From CAWGCA01 sp963820955 (GTDB lineage: Bacteria; Pseudomonadota; Gammaproteobacteria; Chromatiales; Chromatiaceae), in assembly GCA_963820955.1 (NCBI GenBank), contig CAWGCA010000041.1, positions 124,001 to 188,000 on the forward strand: 64,000 bases of DNA, written 5' to 3'. Made by a program: the position numbers and the translations under genes. The notes beneath the pieces were generated by a model. It worked only from the letters and a program-made list of their open reading frames with translations. It was not told the DNA's origin and made no database searches. Each line of letters begins with the position of its first letter. The stretch's first letter is position 1. Positions 1 to 8,640 of this stretch are shown piece by piece.

Positions 1-1181
1 GGAATCGCCACGAACTGGATGCCAACATAGGGAACGGGTTTGACACTCGGGTTGGTCGGATCGGCCGAGTTGATGGAATCCAGCGTCATTTTCGCGAACG
101 GTGCCGCTTCCTGGTACATCGGATTCTCGTAGAGTGAAGTGCGTGTTCCCGGTGGGACATTGGCCCAACCCTCTTTGGACGCTACGAGATTCAAATAGTC
201 CTTGCTCGTTGCCCAGGCGATGAATTTTTGTGCCGCATCGACCTTCTTGGAACCGGCGGGAATGGCAAGCGACCAGGCCCAGAGCCAATTCCCGCGCTTG
301 CCGAGTCCATTATCCGGGGCCAATGCGAAACCAACCCGGTCGGCGACCTGGCTATCCTCCGGATTGGTGACGAAAGAGGCGGCCACCGTGGCATCGATCC
401 ACATGCCGCACTTGCCCGACTGGAACAACGCCAGGTTTTCGTTGAAGCCATTCGAGGAGGCGCCCGGGGGACCGGCGTCCTTCATCAGGTCGATATAGAA
501 GTTCAGGGTGTTCTTCCACTCCGGCTGGTCGAACTGGGGCCGCCAGTTCTCATCGAACCAGCGGGCGCCGAACGAATTGGCGGTCGCGGTCAGGAACGCC
601 GTGTTCTCGCCCCAGCCCGCTTTGCCGCGCAGGCAGATACCATAGATCTCATTGTCCTTGTCGGTGATCTTGCGCGCCGCCTCGGCAACAAAATCCCAGC
701 TTGGCGCGTCCGGCATCGAAAGCCCGGCCTTTTCGAACAGGTCAGTGCGGTACATGACCATCGAACTCTCACCGTAGAAGGGTGCTGCGTAGAGCTTGCC
801 ATCGACGGTCAGTCCGCTGCGGACAGCGGGGAGGAGATCATCGACGTCGTAAGCGGCGTCAAACTGGAGTGGAACGAGCCAGTTTTGCTTGGCCCAGATC
901 GGAACCTCATAGGTGCCGATCGTCATGACATCGTACTGGCCGCCCTTGGTGGCGACATCAGTCGTCACGCGCTGCCGGAGCACATTTTCCTCAAGTGTGA
1001 CCCATTCAAGCTCGATTCCTGGATTTTTCGTGCTGAAATCATCCGCCAGCTTCTGCATCCGGACCATGTCACCATTGTTGACCATGGCGATCGTCAATTG
1101 GGTTTGCGCTTGCACGCTATTGATCGAGATCGCCGTCGAAAAACTCGCGGCGCAAATAGCGGTAAATAGTGTTCGCTTCAT
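1..1181 (-). CDS. ABC transporter solute-binding protein, polyol/sugar type (3' end outside window)
   Basis: Periplasmic family 1 solute-binding protein that would deliver a sugar or polyol to an ABC permease; the best fit I recognise is the sorbitol/mannitol SmoE/MtlE group. Reading from the ATG at 1181, preceded by a clear AGGAGG-type site, there is a signal peptide (MKRTLFTAICAASF, cleavage near VQA-Q), then a typical N-terminal lobe (LTIAMVNNGDM...FSTKNPGIELEW) and the YDVMTIGTYEVPIWA and WLWAWSLAIPAGS segments. About 393 codons are present and the frame stays open to base 1, so the C-terminus is missing. The divergent AraC-family gene at 1548 fits a substrate-responsive activator. Exact substrate is inferred. 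Confidence 0.88.
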   Translation of the reverse strand, partial: MKRTLFTAICAASFSTAISINSVQAQTQLTIAMVNNGDMVRMQKLADDFSTKNPGIELEWVTLEENVLRQRVTTDVATKGGQYDVMTIGTYEVPIWAKQNWLVPLQFDAAYDVDDLLPAVRSGLTVDGKLYAAPFYGESSMVMYRTDLFEKAGLSMPDAPSWDFVAEAARKITDKDNEIYGICLRGKAGWGENTAFLTATANSFGARWFDENWRPQFDQPEWKNTLNFYIDLMKDAGPPGASSNGFNENLALFQSGKCGMWIDATVAASFVTNPEDSQVADRVGFALAPDNGLGKRGNWLWAWSLAIPAGSKKVDAAQKFIAWATSKDYLNLVASKEGWANVPPGTRTSLYENPMYQEAAPFAKMTLDSINSADPTNPSVKPVPYVGIQFVAI

Positions 1182-1547
1182 GACTTCCTCCTCGTCAGCT
1201 GCAGTCAGGCAGTTATTGAAATTTGACCTGTCAGTAAAAGTTAGTCGAAGAGTGAACGGAATTCTCATACCAAATCAAAATAAATTGATACTATTTTTAC
1301 CTTTTACCTGTTTCTAAGTCCTCTGAGACGTCTATAATGTACAGGCATGAGCGTTTGCAGGGGTTAGGGGTTGGTCTGGATTGGCCAAGAAGAGCAAAAA
1401 GGCACATCCGATCCCCTCTATAAAGTTCATGGGTTGTGAATACGCAAAATGAAGCTGTATGTCTCCTTGATTTCCCAGAGTGCCTGGGATTCAGGAGCGG
1501 ATCACGACATGGTCTGCCTATTGCGCCGGTTAAGGGAGAACCGAGAT
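1182..1547. promoter_or_regulatory. Divergent promoter region between solute-binding gene and AraC regulator
   Basis: 366 bases without a credible gene. It lies between two divergent starts and must hold both promoters. The stretch 1245-1320 is A/T-rich, as expected for promoters, but I could not fix -35/-10 pairs or paired AraC half-sites by eye. Confidence 0.4.
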
Positions 1548-2459
1548 ATGAAAAGCACGGCCGGTAGAATCAATCCGGAATTTGAAGTGAGCGATACTAA
1601 TTCGGGGGCGATTCGCTATCTCGAGCACGGCTACCCGAGCCCGCTGGTGCGTTGGCACTACCACAATGCGTATGAATTACATTACATTGTCGCCTCTTCC
1701 GGTAAGGTCTTCGTAGGAGACTACATTGGTGAATTCCATCCAGGCAGTTTGATCCTTACCGGGCCCCGTCTACCGCATAACTGGATAAGTAACACGGATG
1801 CTGAACAGCACTACCCGTTACGGGATATGGTTGTGCAATTCGAGCATGCCCTCGTTGAGAGCACCGCGACGCAAATCCCGGAGTTTCTGGAACTGCTGCC
1901 TTTGCTGGATGCCGCCCGCTTAGGCATTGAGTTTCCGGACGTGCAACAACAAACCGACTACTATATGCGCGCTATCCGCGATTCGTCCGGTCCGTCAAGA
2001 CTCGGTTTTTTCTGCCAGTTTATGCATGAACTGACCAGGTGCCGGTGCTATAAAACACTCTCATCCGCGCATATCGAATCCAACATCGACGACGCTGCGG
2101 TGGACAAAATAAACACCGTAGTCAATTTCATGGTGAGTCATTTCCATGAGAATGTATCCCTCAGTCAGGCCGCCGATCTGGTGGGCATGAACGCCAGCTA
2201 TTTTTCTCGCTTTTTCAGGAAATCGACTGGCAACACCTTCGGCGAGTTTCTGACCCAGATTAGAATAGGTAAGGCCTGTGAGCTGCTGTCCACCAGCGAT
2301 CGGCAGATTACTGGTGTCTGTTACGAGGTCGGTTACAATAATGTCGCCAATTTCAACCGCCGGTTTCTGGAACGCAAGCAGATGACACCGCGTGAGTATC
2401 GCCGCCAGGCTCAACAACGTTTGATGCGAGGCAGTGCTGAGGCAAACAGCGGGGCTTGA
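1548..2459 (+). CDS. AraC-family transcriptional regulator
   Basis: DNA-binding regulator, probably of the divergent polyol ABC transporter operon. The N-terminal half is cupin-like (VRWHYHNAYELHYIV, then GEFHPGSLILTGP), the usual ligand-binding fold of this family. The C-terminal 100 residues hold two helix-turn-helix motifs: VSLSQAADLVGMNASYFSRF and ITGVCYEVGYNNVANFNRRF, ending in the family signature MTPREYRR. An in-frame ATG lies further upstream at 1449. I chose the ATG at 1548 because AGGGAGA sits just before it and homologues start here, giving 303 residues. The role in polyol control is inferred from the divergent neighbour. Confidence 0.85.
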   Translation: MKSTAGRINPEFEVSDTNSGAIRYLEHGYPSPLVRWHYHNAYELHYIVASSGKVFVGDYIGEFHPGSLILTGPRLPHNWISNTDAEQHYPLRDMVVQFEHALVESTATQIPEFLELLPLLDAARLGIEFPDVQQQTDYYMRAIRDSSGPSRLGFFCQFMHELTRCRCYKTLSSAHIESNIDDAAVDKINTVVNFMVSHFHENVSLSQAADLVGMNASYFSRFFRKSTGNTFGEFLTQIRIGKACELLSTSDRQITGVCYEVGYNNVANFNRRFLERKQMTPREYRRQAQQRLMRGSAEANSGA

Positions 2460-2534
2460 ATGTATGCATCCTCCAACACCACGAACTTCTTACATGGCTG
2501 TTTACATGGCTGTCGATAGTTTTCTATGTCGCAT

Positions 2535-2752
2535 CAGTGCTGTCCCATTAACCTCCAACCGTCATGCCGGACTTGATCCGGCATCCAGTGAACGCATTGA
2601 AAAACCTGGATTCCGGACAAGTGCTTCGCACTTTCCGGAATGACGAACATCAGTGTTCAAATTCATGTCTATGCCACAACTAATCACTATGAAAGAGCTG
2701 TCGTATCAATGCGTTCCAGTTATATGTAACGCAACTTAATGGGACAGCACTG
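2535..2752 (+). mobile_element. 218-bp MITE, copy 1, with 9-bp target duplication
   Basis: Terminal inverted repeats CAGTGCTGTCCCATTAA (left) and its complement (right) bound a 218-bp non-coding element. The 9-bp sequence ATGTCGCAT lies directly before it (2526-2534) and directly after it (2753-2761), a perfect target-site duplication. The interior holds REP-like palindromes (CGTCATGCCGGA..TCCGGCATCCAG and CTGGATTCCGGA..TCCGGAATGACG) that can fold on each other. Four further copies lie at 26327, 28833, 30289 and 46291. The 9-bp duplication suits mobilisation by an IS4-type transposase, which is inference; no full-length partner is in the window. Confidence 0.93.
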
Positions 2753-2892
2753 ATGTCGCATTACAATGACCACCTTAGTATGTGCCGGAGAGCAATAAAT
2801 ATTAGTGGATATTTCGCTCACATATGGTTTTTCTACCCTGCATATTTATTGCCTCACAAATACGGGAAACCCTTCGATTCTGAAAGTGACTT

Positions 2893-3327
2893 ATGAAAAA
2901 TATGCTCTATTTCATAGCCTTAGGATTGGCCGTTTTTTCGGGTTCTGTGAGATCGGACGAAAGTGGAAATACTCCAGTTTATGAGGTCAGTCCTATCGGC
3001 TGGGTGCGAAAAACAGATGACAGGACAATTATTGAAGTAGACAAGCGGTACCAGTCAGCCTTGCTGGGTGTTGACGAACTGGACGCAGTCTGGGTCTTGT
3101 ATTGGTTTGATCGCAACGACACTCCGGAACGGCGTGCGGTACTCCAGGTTCACCCGCGTCGCAATCCCGAGAACCCGCTGCGGGGCGTATTCGCCACCCG
3201 CGCGCCAGTTCGCCCAAATCTCATTGCCCTAAGCCGTTGCCGCGTGATCTCCGTTCAAGAGAACGTTATCGAAATAGACAATATCGACGCTTTCCCTGAT
3301 ACGCCTGTGCTCGATATCAAACCCTAG
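2893..3327 (+). CDS. TrmO/TsaA-family (UPF0066) protein with signal peptide
   Basis: The mature part (YEVSPIGWVRKTDDRTIIEV...LDAVWVLYWFDRNDT...VHPRRNPENPLRGVFATRAPVRPN) matches the beta-barrel TrmO/TsaA family, whose known members are cytoplasmic SAM-dependent methyltransferases acting on t6A37 of tRNA-Thr. Here the first 22 residues are a clean Sec signal (MKNMLYFIALGLAVFSGSV), so the protein appears to be exported. That does not fit tRNA methylation, and the family's usual function should not be assumed. It is 144 residues. The start is ATG, with no strong ribosome site. It stands alone downstream of MITE copy 1. Confidence 0.75.
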   Translation: MKNMLYFIALGLAVFSGSVRSDESGNTPVYEVSPIGWVRKTDDRTIIEVDKRYQSALLGVDELDAVWVLYWFDRNDTPERRAVLQVHPRRNPENPLRGVFATRAPVRPNLIALSRCRVISVQENVIEIDNIDAFPDTPVLDIKP

Positions 3328-3702
3328 TAAAAAAGGCTAGGTTCGGTCGGGTAGAACTTGACCCCTTTAACTGTACTTCCGTCGCTAGGAAAACTTTCTT
3401 GAAAAGTACCAAAGAGGTCGATGTGGTGAGCGAACTAGCATTAGGAACAATTGCTCTCCCCCCCCCCCCGGTTTTTTGGCCACCCTGCTTGATGGCTCGA
3501 AGGTTCTTGCATATACGGGCGAAATGCCGTGGCAGATGAAACGATTCACCAAGCTACTGCGCGATGGTCTGGAGGATCTTCTGTACTGACGAGACTAACT
3601 CAAGCCGGATGGATATTAACAAGTTATTTGAAGTCAATTATCTGGGATTAGAGTAATCTTTCTTTACAAAAAATTTACTCCGCACCCAGATTTTGAGTAG
3701 TC
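3328..3702. other. Gene-free stretch with poly-C tract and a degenerate reading frame
   Basis: Holds a 34-bp sequence repeated at 6456 (listed separately) and a run of 12 C at 3458-3469. An open stretch of about 36 codons ending in TGA at 3588 (ending RFTKLLRDGLEDLLY) looks like a gene tail, but I cannot assign it. No intact gene is seen. Confidence 0.5.
3402..3435 (+). repeat. 34-bp direct repeat, partner at 6456-6489
   Basis: This 34-base stretch matches 6456-6489 at 31 positions. The second copy contains the ribosome site and GTG start of the dehydrogenase at 6480. Here the same start signal (AAAGAGGTCGATGTGGTGAG) leads into no gene. The two direct repeats flank the cytochrome gene and the ISL3 remnant. 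Confidence 0.7.
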
Positions 3703-5739
3703 CTAGTTGAGTGTTGTGCTCAGACCTCGCTCCGGCCGGGAGAACGTGTGGCAGACCGAGCAGTCCTTGCCCTCAAGCGCCACGTGCTTGTTGTGAATCC
3801 CGGAGAAATTCATGGAGCCTTTCGATACATGGCACTGGGTACACACCTGGGATTCAGGTCCGTTCAGCGCATAACCGAGGTCTCCCGAAAGGTCCATGCG
3901 CACCGGACCGCCGGCCATACCGGCATGGCAGTCTCCGCACTTCAAGGCACCGGCCCTGGTCTCTACGCCATGGTTGATTGTCTGGTAGGTGTGTACCGCG
4001 ACGGTGGTCGTGTTCGGCGGCATTTCAGTGCCACCCGGAAAGCCTTCACATACACTGCTGGGATCAACACTGACCTCATCCAGCCCCAGGCCTACCGCCA
4101 CTGCGCGGCAGAAGCTGCCGGTGCGGAAGTACTCGAAGGTGGAGTGTCCGACCAGGGTGTTGTCCGTATCGTTACGTGCCAGTTTACCCCAGTGCTCCTT
4201 CATGGGATAAAGCTTGGTTTCTAGACTGGTGTCGGTCACATTACCGTTTGGCAAGCCGATGACATAGGCTGGGTCGCCGGTCTGGAAGTTACCGATAAAG
4301 CTGGCGGCCACGTCGGCAACCAGGGGTACGGTCGGCACATTGTCAAGTGACTCACCCAGGTAGTAGATCTCGCTGGTGCCGTCAAACCAGGCGTAACTAG
4401 GGATAAGTGCTTCCGCGCCGAGACCACCCTTGTCCTCACGCGGCAACCAACCGCCGCGCCCGTTACAGGCCTTGGCCGATGGGTGTGGATCCTGCCAGTC
4501 GCGTGCCACTTCGCTACCCACCTCTGCTTTGGCGTAGCTCGGGATATGGCAGGTCTGGCAGGCAACCTTCTGGGCGTGCGTATCGTTACTGGATCCGGTC
4601 CTGTTACTGAAATCACTATGGGGCCGATCCGAATGGCAACCGCTGTTCTCGCAGGTGAAGCGTTCCGCCACATCATTCGGCCGCAGATCCAGGCCACGTC
4701 CGCGCAGACGATGACCGGTACCGTCCGACAGGGTCGTGTTGTGGCAGTCCGAGCAGGTCAGGTTTGCACCTGAAGCGCTCATGTGCATATCGATATCCAG
4801 GCTCGGATCCACGATCTCTTTGGACAGATCCCCCCGCTTGGCGCCATCGGAACCGGCCGCCCCGGCGTGACAGTTAAGGCAGGACTTGCGGGTTGTGGTG
4901 TGTACTGTCTGCGCCGCCTCGAGTGTCGTCAGCGTCATGGGTGCCATGGGTACTTCAACGGGTAGGGTGTCACTGCCGGCAGGCAGGAACTGAAAGTCCT
5001 CGGTGATTGGATCGACATTCGGAATACCCGCATAGCCGGTACGCACCAGCACCTCGCCGATTGCTTCAATCAGATTCCCATCGACATCTTCCGCCACGTT
5101 CACTATGGTCAAATCAATAAAGCCATAGCCGTCGGCTGTCCAGTCCGGGAAGCGCTTGTAAGCGTCCTGATGACACATCAAGCAATCGATATTGGCCAAC
5201 TGATCATGGGCTGCCCGTGAGGCGGGATTCAACTGCTCGAATTCCGACTGCGCCATGGGGAAGCGACCATTGCCCACGTGACAGCCGGCACAGGTAAAAC
5301 GCGGTGAGTTCTCGTGGGTGCCACAGTAGGTGTTAATGCCCGTGGCGACCAAGTCACCAGCTGCCTGCGCCGGTCGTTCTCCGGCCGCAGTGAAAACCAG
5401 TGGAATATTTGTCGCGTTGGGGAAGGCACCACCCTGCTGGTAGTGCACCGAGCCGTGCATGTCACGGGCCTGGTCTTCATGGCATTCGACACAGACCTCC
5501 GGGCCGGTATAGTCGGTGATACAGTCGGCATGGGTCTGGGGTCCGTTCCCAGGGGTCGTGACGCAGGCCGCCCGCGCGTTTTCAACGATCATCGCCGAGG
5601 CCGAATCACTACCGCTGGCGCTATCATCGAAGTTCCTTGAATAGGAGTCAATGCGGCCTGCTGTTGCCGCTACAGCCACAAATAGACCGGGCAAGAGGCA
5701 TATCAGGCAGGCAGTTGTGGTTTTGCAATTTTGAATCAT
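3703..5739 (-). CDS. Periplasmic multiheme cytochrome c (ten haem-binding motifs)
   Basis: Electron-transfer or oxidoreductase protein of the periplasm, 678 residues. After a signal peptide (TACLICLLPGLFVAVAATA) come nine CXXCH motifs (CVECH, CAGCH, CLMCH, CLNCH, CSDCH, CQTCH, CGDCH, CTQCH, CSVCH) plus one CX4CH (CENSGCH) between the fifth and sixth. The block DMHMSASGANLTCSDCH recalls octaheme tetrathionate-reductase-like cytochromes, but I would not name the substrate. I chose the ATG at 5739 over the in-frame ATG at 5757 because AAGGAGAG lies just upstream of it. No partner oxidoreductase gene is adjacent. The cytochrome segment is flanked by 34-bp direct repeats. Confidence 0.88.
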   Translation of the reverse strand: MIQNCKTTTACLICLLPGLFVAVAATAGRIDSYSRNFDDSASGSDSASAMIVENARAACVTTPGNGPQTHADCITDYTGPEVCVECHEDQARDMHGSVHYQQGGAFPNATNIPLVFTAAGERPAQAAGDLVATGINTYCGTHENSPRFTCAGCHVGNGRFPMAQSEFEQLNPASRAAHDQLANIDCLMCHQDAYKRFPDWTADGYGFIDLTIVNVAEDVDGNLIEAIGEVLVRTGYAGIPNVDPITEDFQFLPAGSDTLPVEVPMAPMTLTTLEAAQTVHTTTRKSCLNCHAGAAGSDGAKRGDLSKEIVDPSLDIDMHMSASGANLTCSDCHNTTLSDGTGHRLRGRGLDLRPNDVAERFTCENSGCHSDRPHSDFSNRTGSSNDTHAQKVACQTCHIPSYAKAEVGSEVARDWQDPHPSAKACNGRGGWLPREDKGGLGAEALIPSYAWFDGTSEIYYLGESLDNVPTVPLVADVAASFIGNFQTGDPAYVIGLPNGNVTDTSLETKLYPMKEHWGKLARNDTDNTLVGHSTFEYFRTGSFCRAVAVGLGLDEVSVDPSSVCEGFPGGTEMPPNTTTVAVHTYQTINHGVETRAGALKCGDCHAGMAGGPVRMDLSGDLGYALNGPESQVCTQCHVSKGSMNFSGIHNKHVALEGKDCSVCHTFSRPERGLSTTLN

Positions 5740-6045
5740 GGAATCTCTCCTTTTCATCCATAAGAGAAATTACCTAGTGCTGGAGTTTCAGGTAGTCATA
5801 AACTTAACTGGTGTCAGACCGGAAACGGCGGACACTATTCCGGCACAGGGATCTGCTGCAACTTCCAAAGGCGATTAGACTTTGAAAATGAGAAAATCGG
5901 TACATCGAATACTCCGATTTCACTCCATTAACATTCCAGAAATGGGGGGTTTCTGGATACTGACTAACCTACGACTAAGATATATCTAATGAAAAGATCT
6001 AGTAGTTACAGAGTGTTTCTAAGTGTTACCGACTCATTGGAATCA
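5740..6045. promoter_or_regulatory. Upstream region of the cytochrome gene
   Basis: About 300 bases with no gene, A/T-richer than its surroundings. It presumably carries the leftward cytochrome promoter. I see no recognisable operator. Confidence 0.35.
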
Positions 6046-6172
6046 GGGGACAGTATACCAATTTCTCCTGTCGGAGAATCATGATAGCTTCCTGGGTTTC
6101 CCCAGTTTTCTTGTTGCCAGAACTAGTCGAGTCAGTGACTAAACAACCTTACGGAATAGGTATACTGTCCCC
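6046..6172. repeat. 127-bp inverted-repeat mini-element (GGGGACAGTATACC ends)
   Basis: Begins GGGGACAGTATACC and ends with the exact complement GGTATACTGTCCCC, a 14-bp perfect terminal inverted repeat. A shorter relative lies at 35989-36044 (GGGGACAGTGTACC...ATGCTGTCCCC). It abuts the ISL3 transposase fragment, whose N-terminal part is missing exactly here. No target duplication was found. Confidence 0.65.
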
Positions 6173-6449
6173 GGAATACCTAGATCAGTGGTGCCGGCAG
6201 ACGATGTATTCCAGGATCGAGTCGATGAAGAAAGTAGCGCGTAGACTGCGTTCTCATCGTGAGTTGATACTGAATTGGTTCAAGGCAAAAAAGCGATTTT
6301 CCAGTGGCATTGTCGAGGGTCTGAACAACAAGGCCAAACTGACTATGAGAAAATCCTATGGATTCAGGTCTCCAGAAATCCTGGAAATGGCTTTATATCA
6401 TGCGCTTGGGAAACTACCTGAGCCTGAACTGGCCCATGAATTCTACTGA
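6173..6449 (+). pseudogene. ISL3-family transposase, C-terminal remnant
   Basis: About 90 codons of the C-terminal region of an ISL3-type transposase (YLDQWCRQTMYSRIESMKKV, FSSGIVEGLNNKAKLTMRKS, YGFRSPEILEMALYHALGKL) ending at TGA 6449. ISL3 transposases are normally about 400 residues, so over three quarters is lost. The frame runs back into the inverted-repeat mini-element, giving an artificial open frame from 6081. It is not functional. Confidence 0.82.
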
Positions 6450-6479
6450 CGAAGCAAAAGTACTAAAGAGGTTGATCTG

Positions 6480-7538
6480 GTGAGCGAACAATTAAAGCAG
6501 ATGCACGGTGTATGGCTGACCGGTCATGGCGGTCTGGACAAGCTCGAGGTGCGATCGGATATTCCGATTCCACGACCGGGTCCCCGTGAGGTGTTGATAC
6601 GGGTGGCTGCCGCGGGCGTGAATAACACAGATATTAATACCCGGACTGCCTGGTATTCAAAAAACGATGGTGCCAGTGAAGACGCGAGTTGGGCCGGGAA
6701 AGCCCTCAAGTTTCCCCGTGTTCAGGGAATCGATGTCTGTGGGCGAATAGTTGCCGTAGGAGACGCGATTGACACTGAGCGCATCGGTGAGCGCGTGCTG
6801 ATCGAACCCTGTATCCGGGAAGCGAATGGGCGCGGGCTCGACCGACCCTGGTACCTCGGGTCTGAGTGTGACGGGGGATTTGCCGAGTATGTTGCGGTAG
6901 CCTCACGGCACGCCTACAGAATCGATAGTGCGCTGGACGATATCGCGCTTGCTTCGTTTCCATGTTCCTACTCCACTGCCGAGAATATGCTGCAGCGGGC
7001 GCTCGTCCACTCAGACGCGGTTGTATTGATTACGGGGGCGTCCGGTGGCGTCGGCTCGGCGGCCATTCAATTGGCGAAGATGCGGGGCGCACGAGTCATC
7101 GCCGTGACCAGCCCGGCGAAGGCTGACCAAGTCCTACGGCTCGGTGCCGAGCGGACACTCGCACGCGACGAAAATCTAGTCGGCGCGCTGGGATCGGACA
7201 GTGTCGATGTAGTGATTGATCTCGTCGCGGGAGAGCACTTTCCGGGGTTGCTGGATGTGCTTAGGCCCGGCGGCCGCTACGCGGTATCAGGGGCAATCGG
7301 CGGGCCACTTGTGGAGCTTGACGTGCGAACCCTGTATCTCAAGGATCTGAGTCTGCTCGGATGCACGGCGCTTGAGCCCGAGGTTTTTCCCGCTCTGATC
7401 GAATATATCGAGCAAGGACGCATCTCTCCCGTTATCGCCAGGACTTTTCCATTGGAGCGAATAGCTGAGGCACAGACCGCATTCCTAGCGAAGAAGCACG
7501 TCGGCAAATTTGTGTTGACACTCGATGCACCGCACTGA
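6480..7538 (+). CDS. Zinc-binding alcohol dehydrogenase / quinone oxidoreductase family protein
   Basis: NADPH-dependent medium-chain dehydrogenase/reductase, 352 residues, cytoplasmic. It shows the GroES-like N-terminus (GPREVLIRVAAAGVNNTDIN), the IDVCGRIVAVG and GERVLIEP segments, and a Rossmann nucleotide site (LITGASGGVGSAAIQLAK). The first catalytic zinc cysteine is replaced by the NNTDIN type seen in zinc-independent quinone reductases. Start is GTG at 6480 after AAAGAGG; an ATG lies a few codons further in. The start region duplicates bases 3402-3435. Substrate unknown. Confidence 0.85.
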   Translation: MSEQLKQMHGVWLTGHGGLDKLEVRSDIPIPRPGPREVLIRVAAAGVNNTDINTRTAWYSKNDGASEDASWAGKALKFPRVQGIDVCGRIVAVGDAIDTERIGERVLIEPCIREANGRGLDRPWYLGSECDGGFAEYVAVASRHAYRIDSALDDIALASFPCSYSTAENMLQRALVHSDAVVLITGASGGVGSAAIQLAKMRGARVIAVTSPAKADQVLRLGAERTLARDENLVGALGSDSVDVVIDLVAGEHFPGLLDVLRPGGRYAVSGAIGGPLVELDVRTLYLKDLSLLGCTALEPEVFPALIEYIEQGRISPVIARTFPLERIAEAQTAFLAKKHVGKFVLTLDAPH

Positions 7539-7580
7539 TGCCTGTTCAGGCCCCGCATCCTTGAGAGGCCCAACCGGTTT

Positions 7581-8594
7581 CTACTTAGCCGCGTTCATCG
7601 CCTCGGCGATCCAGCCGTCGAACTTGGCTTGATTGGCCCGGATCCAGGCATCCGCATGACGCTCGATATCCTTCGCGCTGGCCTCGCCGTCGCGCATGCG
7701 CAGATTCTGTGCGCTGATGTCGTTGTTGCTGACATGCATAACCGAGAACAGCTTGGCTGCATCGGGGTGAGCATCGGTAAATGCCTTGTTTGCCACGATG
7801 CGCTGATTGTTGGCCTGGAAGCCGTAGTTGGCGCCATCAGGCAGTGCGGTATCGATGTCTTTGCGCTCACCCGGGAGCGAACTGAAGGGTACTTGCAACC
7901 AGACGACATCCTTACCGGGAACCAGCACACCGCTGATCCAGTAGGGCGTCCAGGTGTAGTAAAAAATGGGGTCGCCCTGTTTGTAGCGTGCGATGGTGTC
8001 CGCGATGATAGCCGAGTATGAGCCCTGATTATGGGTTACATTATCACGCAGACCATAGGCATCGAGATGGTGTTCGATCACCTTTTCGCAACCCCAGCCG
8101 GGAGTGCAGCCTGTGAGGTCGGCCTTGCCATCGCCATTGGAGTCGAACAGTTTGGCGATCTTCGGGTCCTTGAACTGGCCGATGTTCTTGATGCCATGTG
8201 CATCCGCAGTCTTCTTATCGATCAGGTAACCCTGCAGACCGCGTGGTGAGTATACACCCTCGCGATAGAGCTTCTCCTCACCCCCGGCCTTTTGGAAAAA
8301 GTCGATATGCAAAGGGTCCCAGTGGTCAGCAAGAAAGGTTGCATCACCGTTGGCAATAGCGATATGCCCGGCCGCGTATTCGATTTCCTTGATCGGCTTG
8401 ACTTCGTAGCCGAGGCGCTCGAGGCCCTTCATCACCAGCAGGGTCTGAAATGTCTCCTCCGCGATCGAGCTTTTTAGTGGTTGCACACTGGTGCCGACTC
8501 CCGGGAGCGAAGCGGCGCTGATATTAGTGGCGAATACAAGTGCGCCTGCCGCAATGCCCGCTGTGAGCAGGGTTGCTAGTTTTTGGAAACGCAT
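7581..8594 (-). CDS. proX: Glycine betaine/proline ABC transporter substrate-binding protein ProX
   Basis: Periplasmic receptor of the ProU osmoprotectant importer, 337 residues. A signal peptide (LLTAGIAAGALVFATNISAA) precedes the OpuAC-type domain: VQPLKSSIAEETFQTLLV, the DATFLADHWDPLH region with the aromatic ligand box, CTPGWGCEKVIEHHLDAYGL and YYTWTPYWISGVLVPGKDVV. It is the third gene of proV-proW-proX, 46 bases after proW, with an AGGAGGAAC-type site before its ATG. Confidence 0.95.
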   Translation of the reverse strand: MRFQKLATLLTAGIAAGALVFATNISAASLPGVGTSVQPLKSSIAEETFQTLLVMKGLERLGYEVKPIKEIEYAAGHIAIANGDATFLADHWDPLHIDFFQKAGGEEKLYREGVYSPRGLQGYLIDKKTADAHGIKNIGQFKDPKIAKLFDSNGDGKADLTGCTPGWGCEKVIEHHLDAYGLRDNVTHNQGSYSAIIADTIARYKQGDPIFYYTWTPYWISGVLVPGKDVVWLQVPFSSLPGERKDIDTALPDGANYGFQANNQRIVANKAFTDAHPDAAKLFSVMHVSNNDISAQNLRMRDGEASAKDIERHADAWIRANQAKFDGWIAEAMNAAK

Positions 8595-8640
8595 GGGTGT
8601 TCCTCCTGGACTGATTTTCGGTTGATGGCGATAAACTGTA

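Noticed and set aside
228..1169. Long rightward open frame (313 codons)
   Set aside because: It lies opposite the solute-binding protein gene, which has a signal peptide, ribosome site and full family match; this frame has none.
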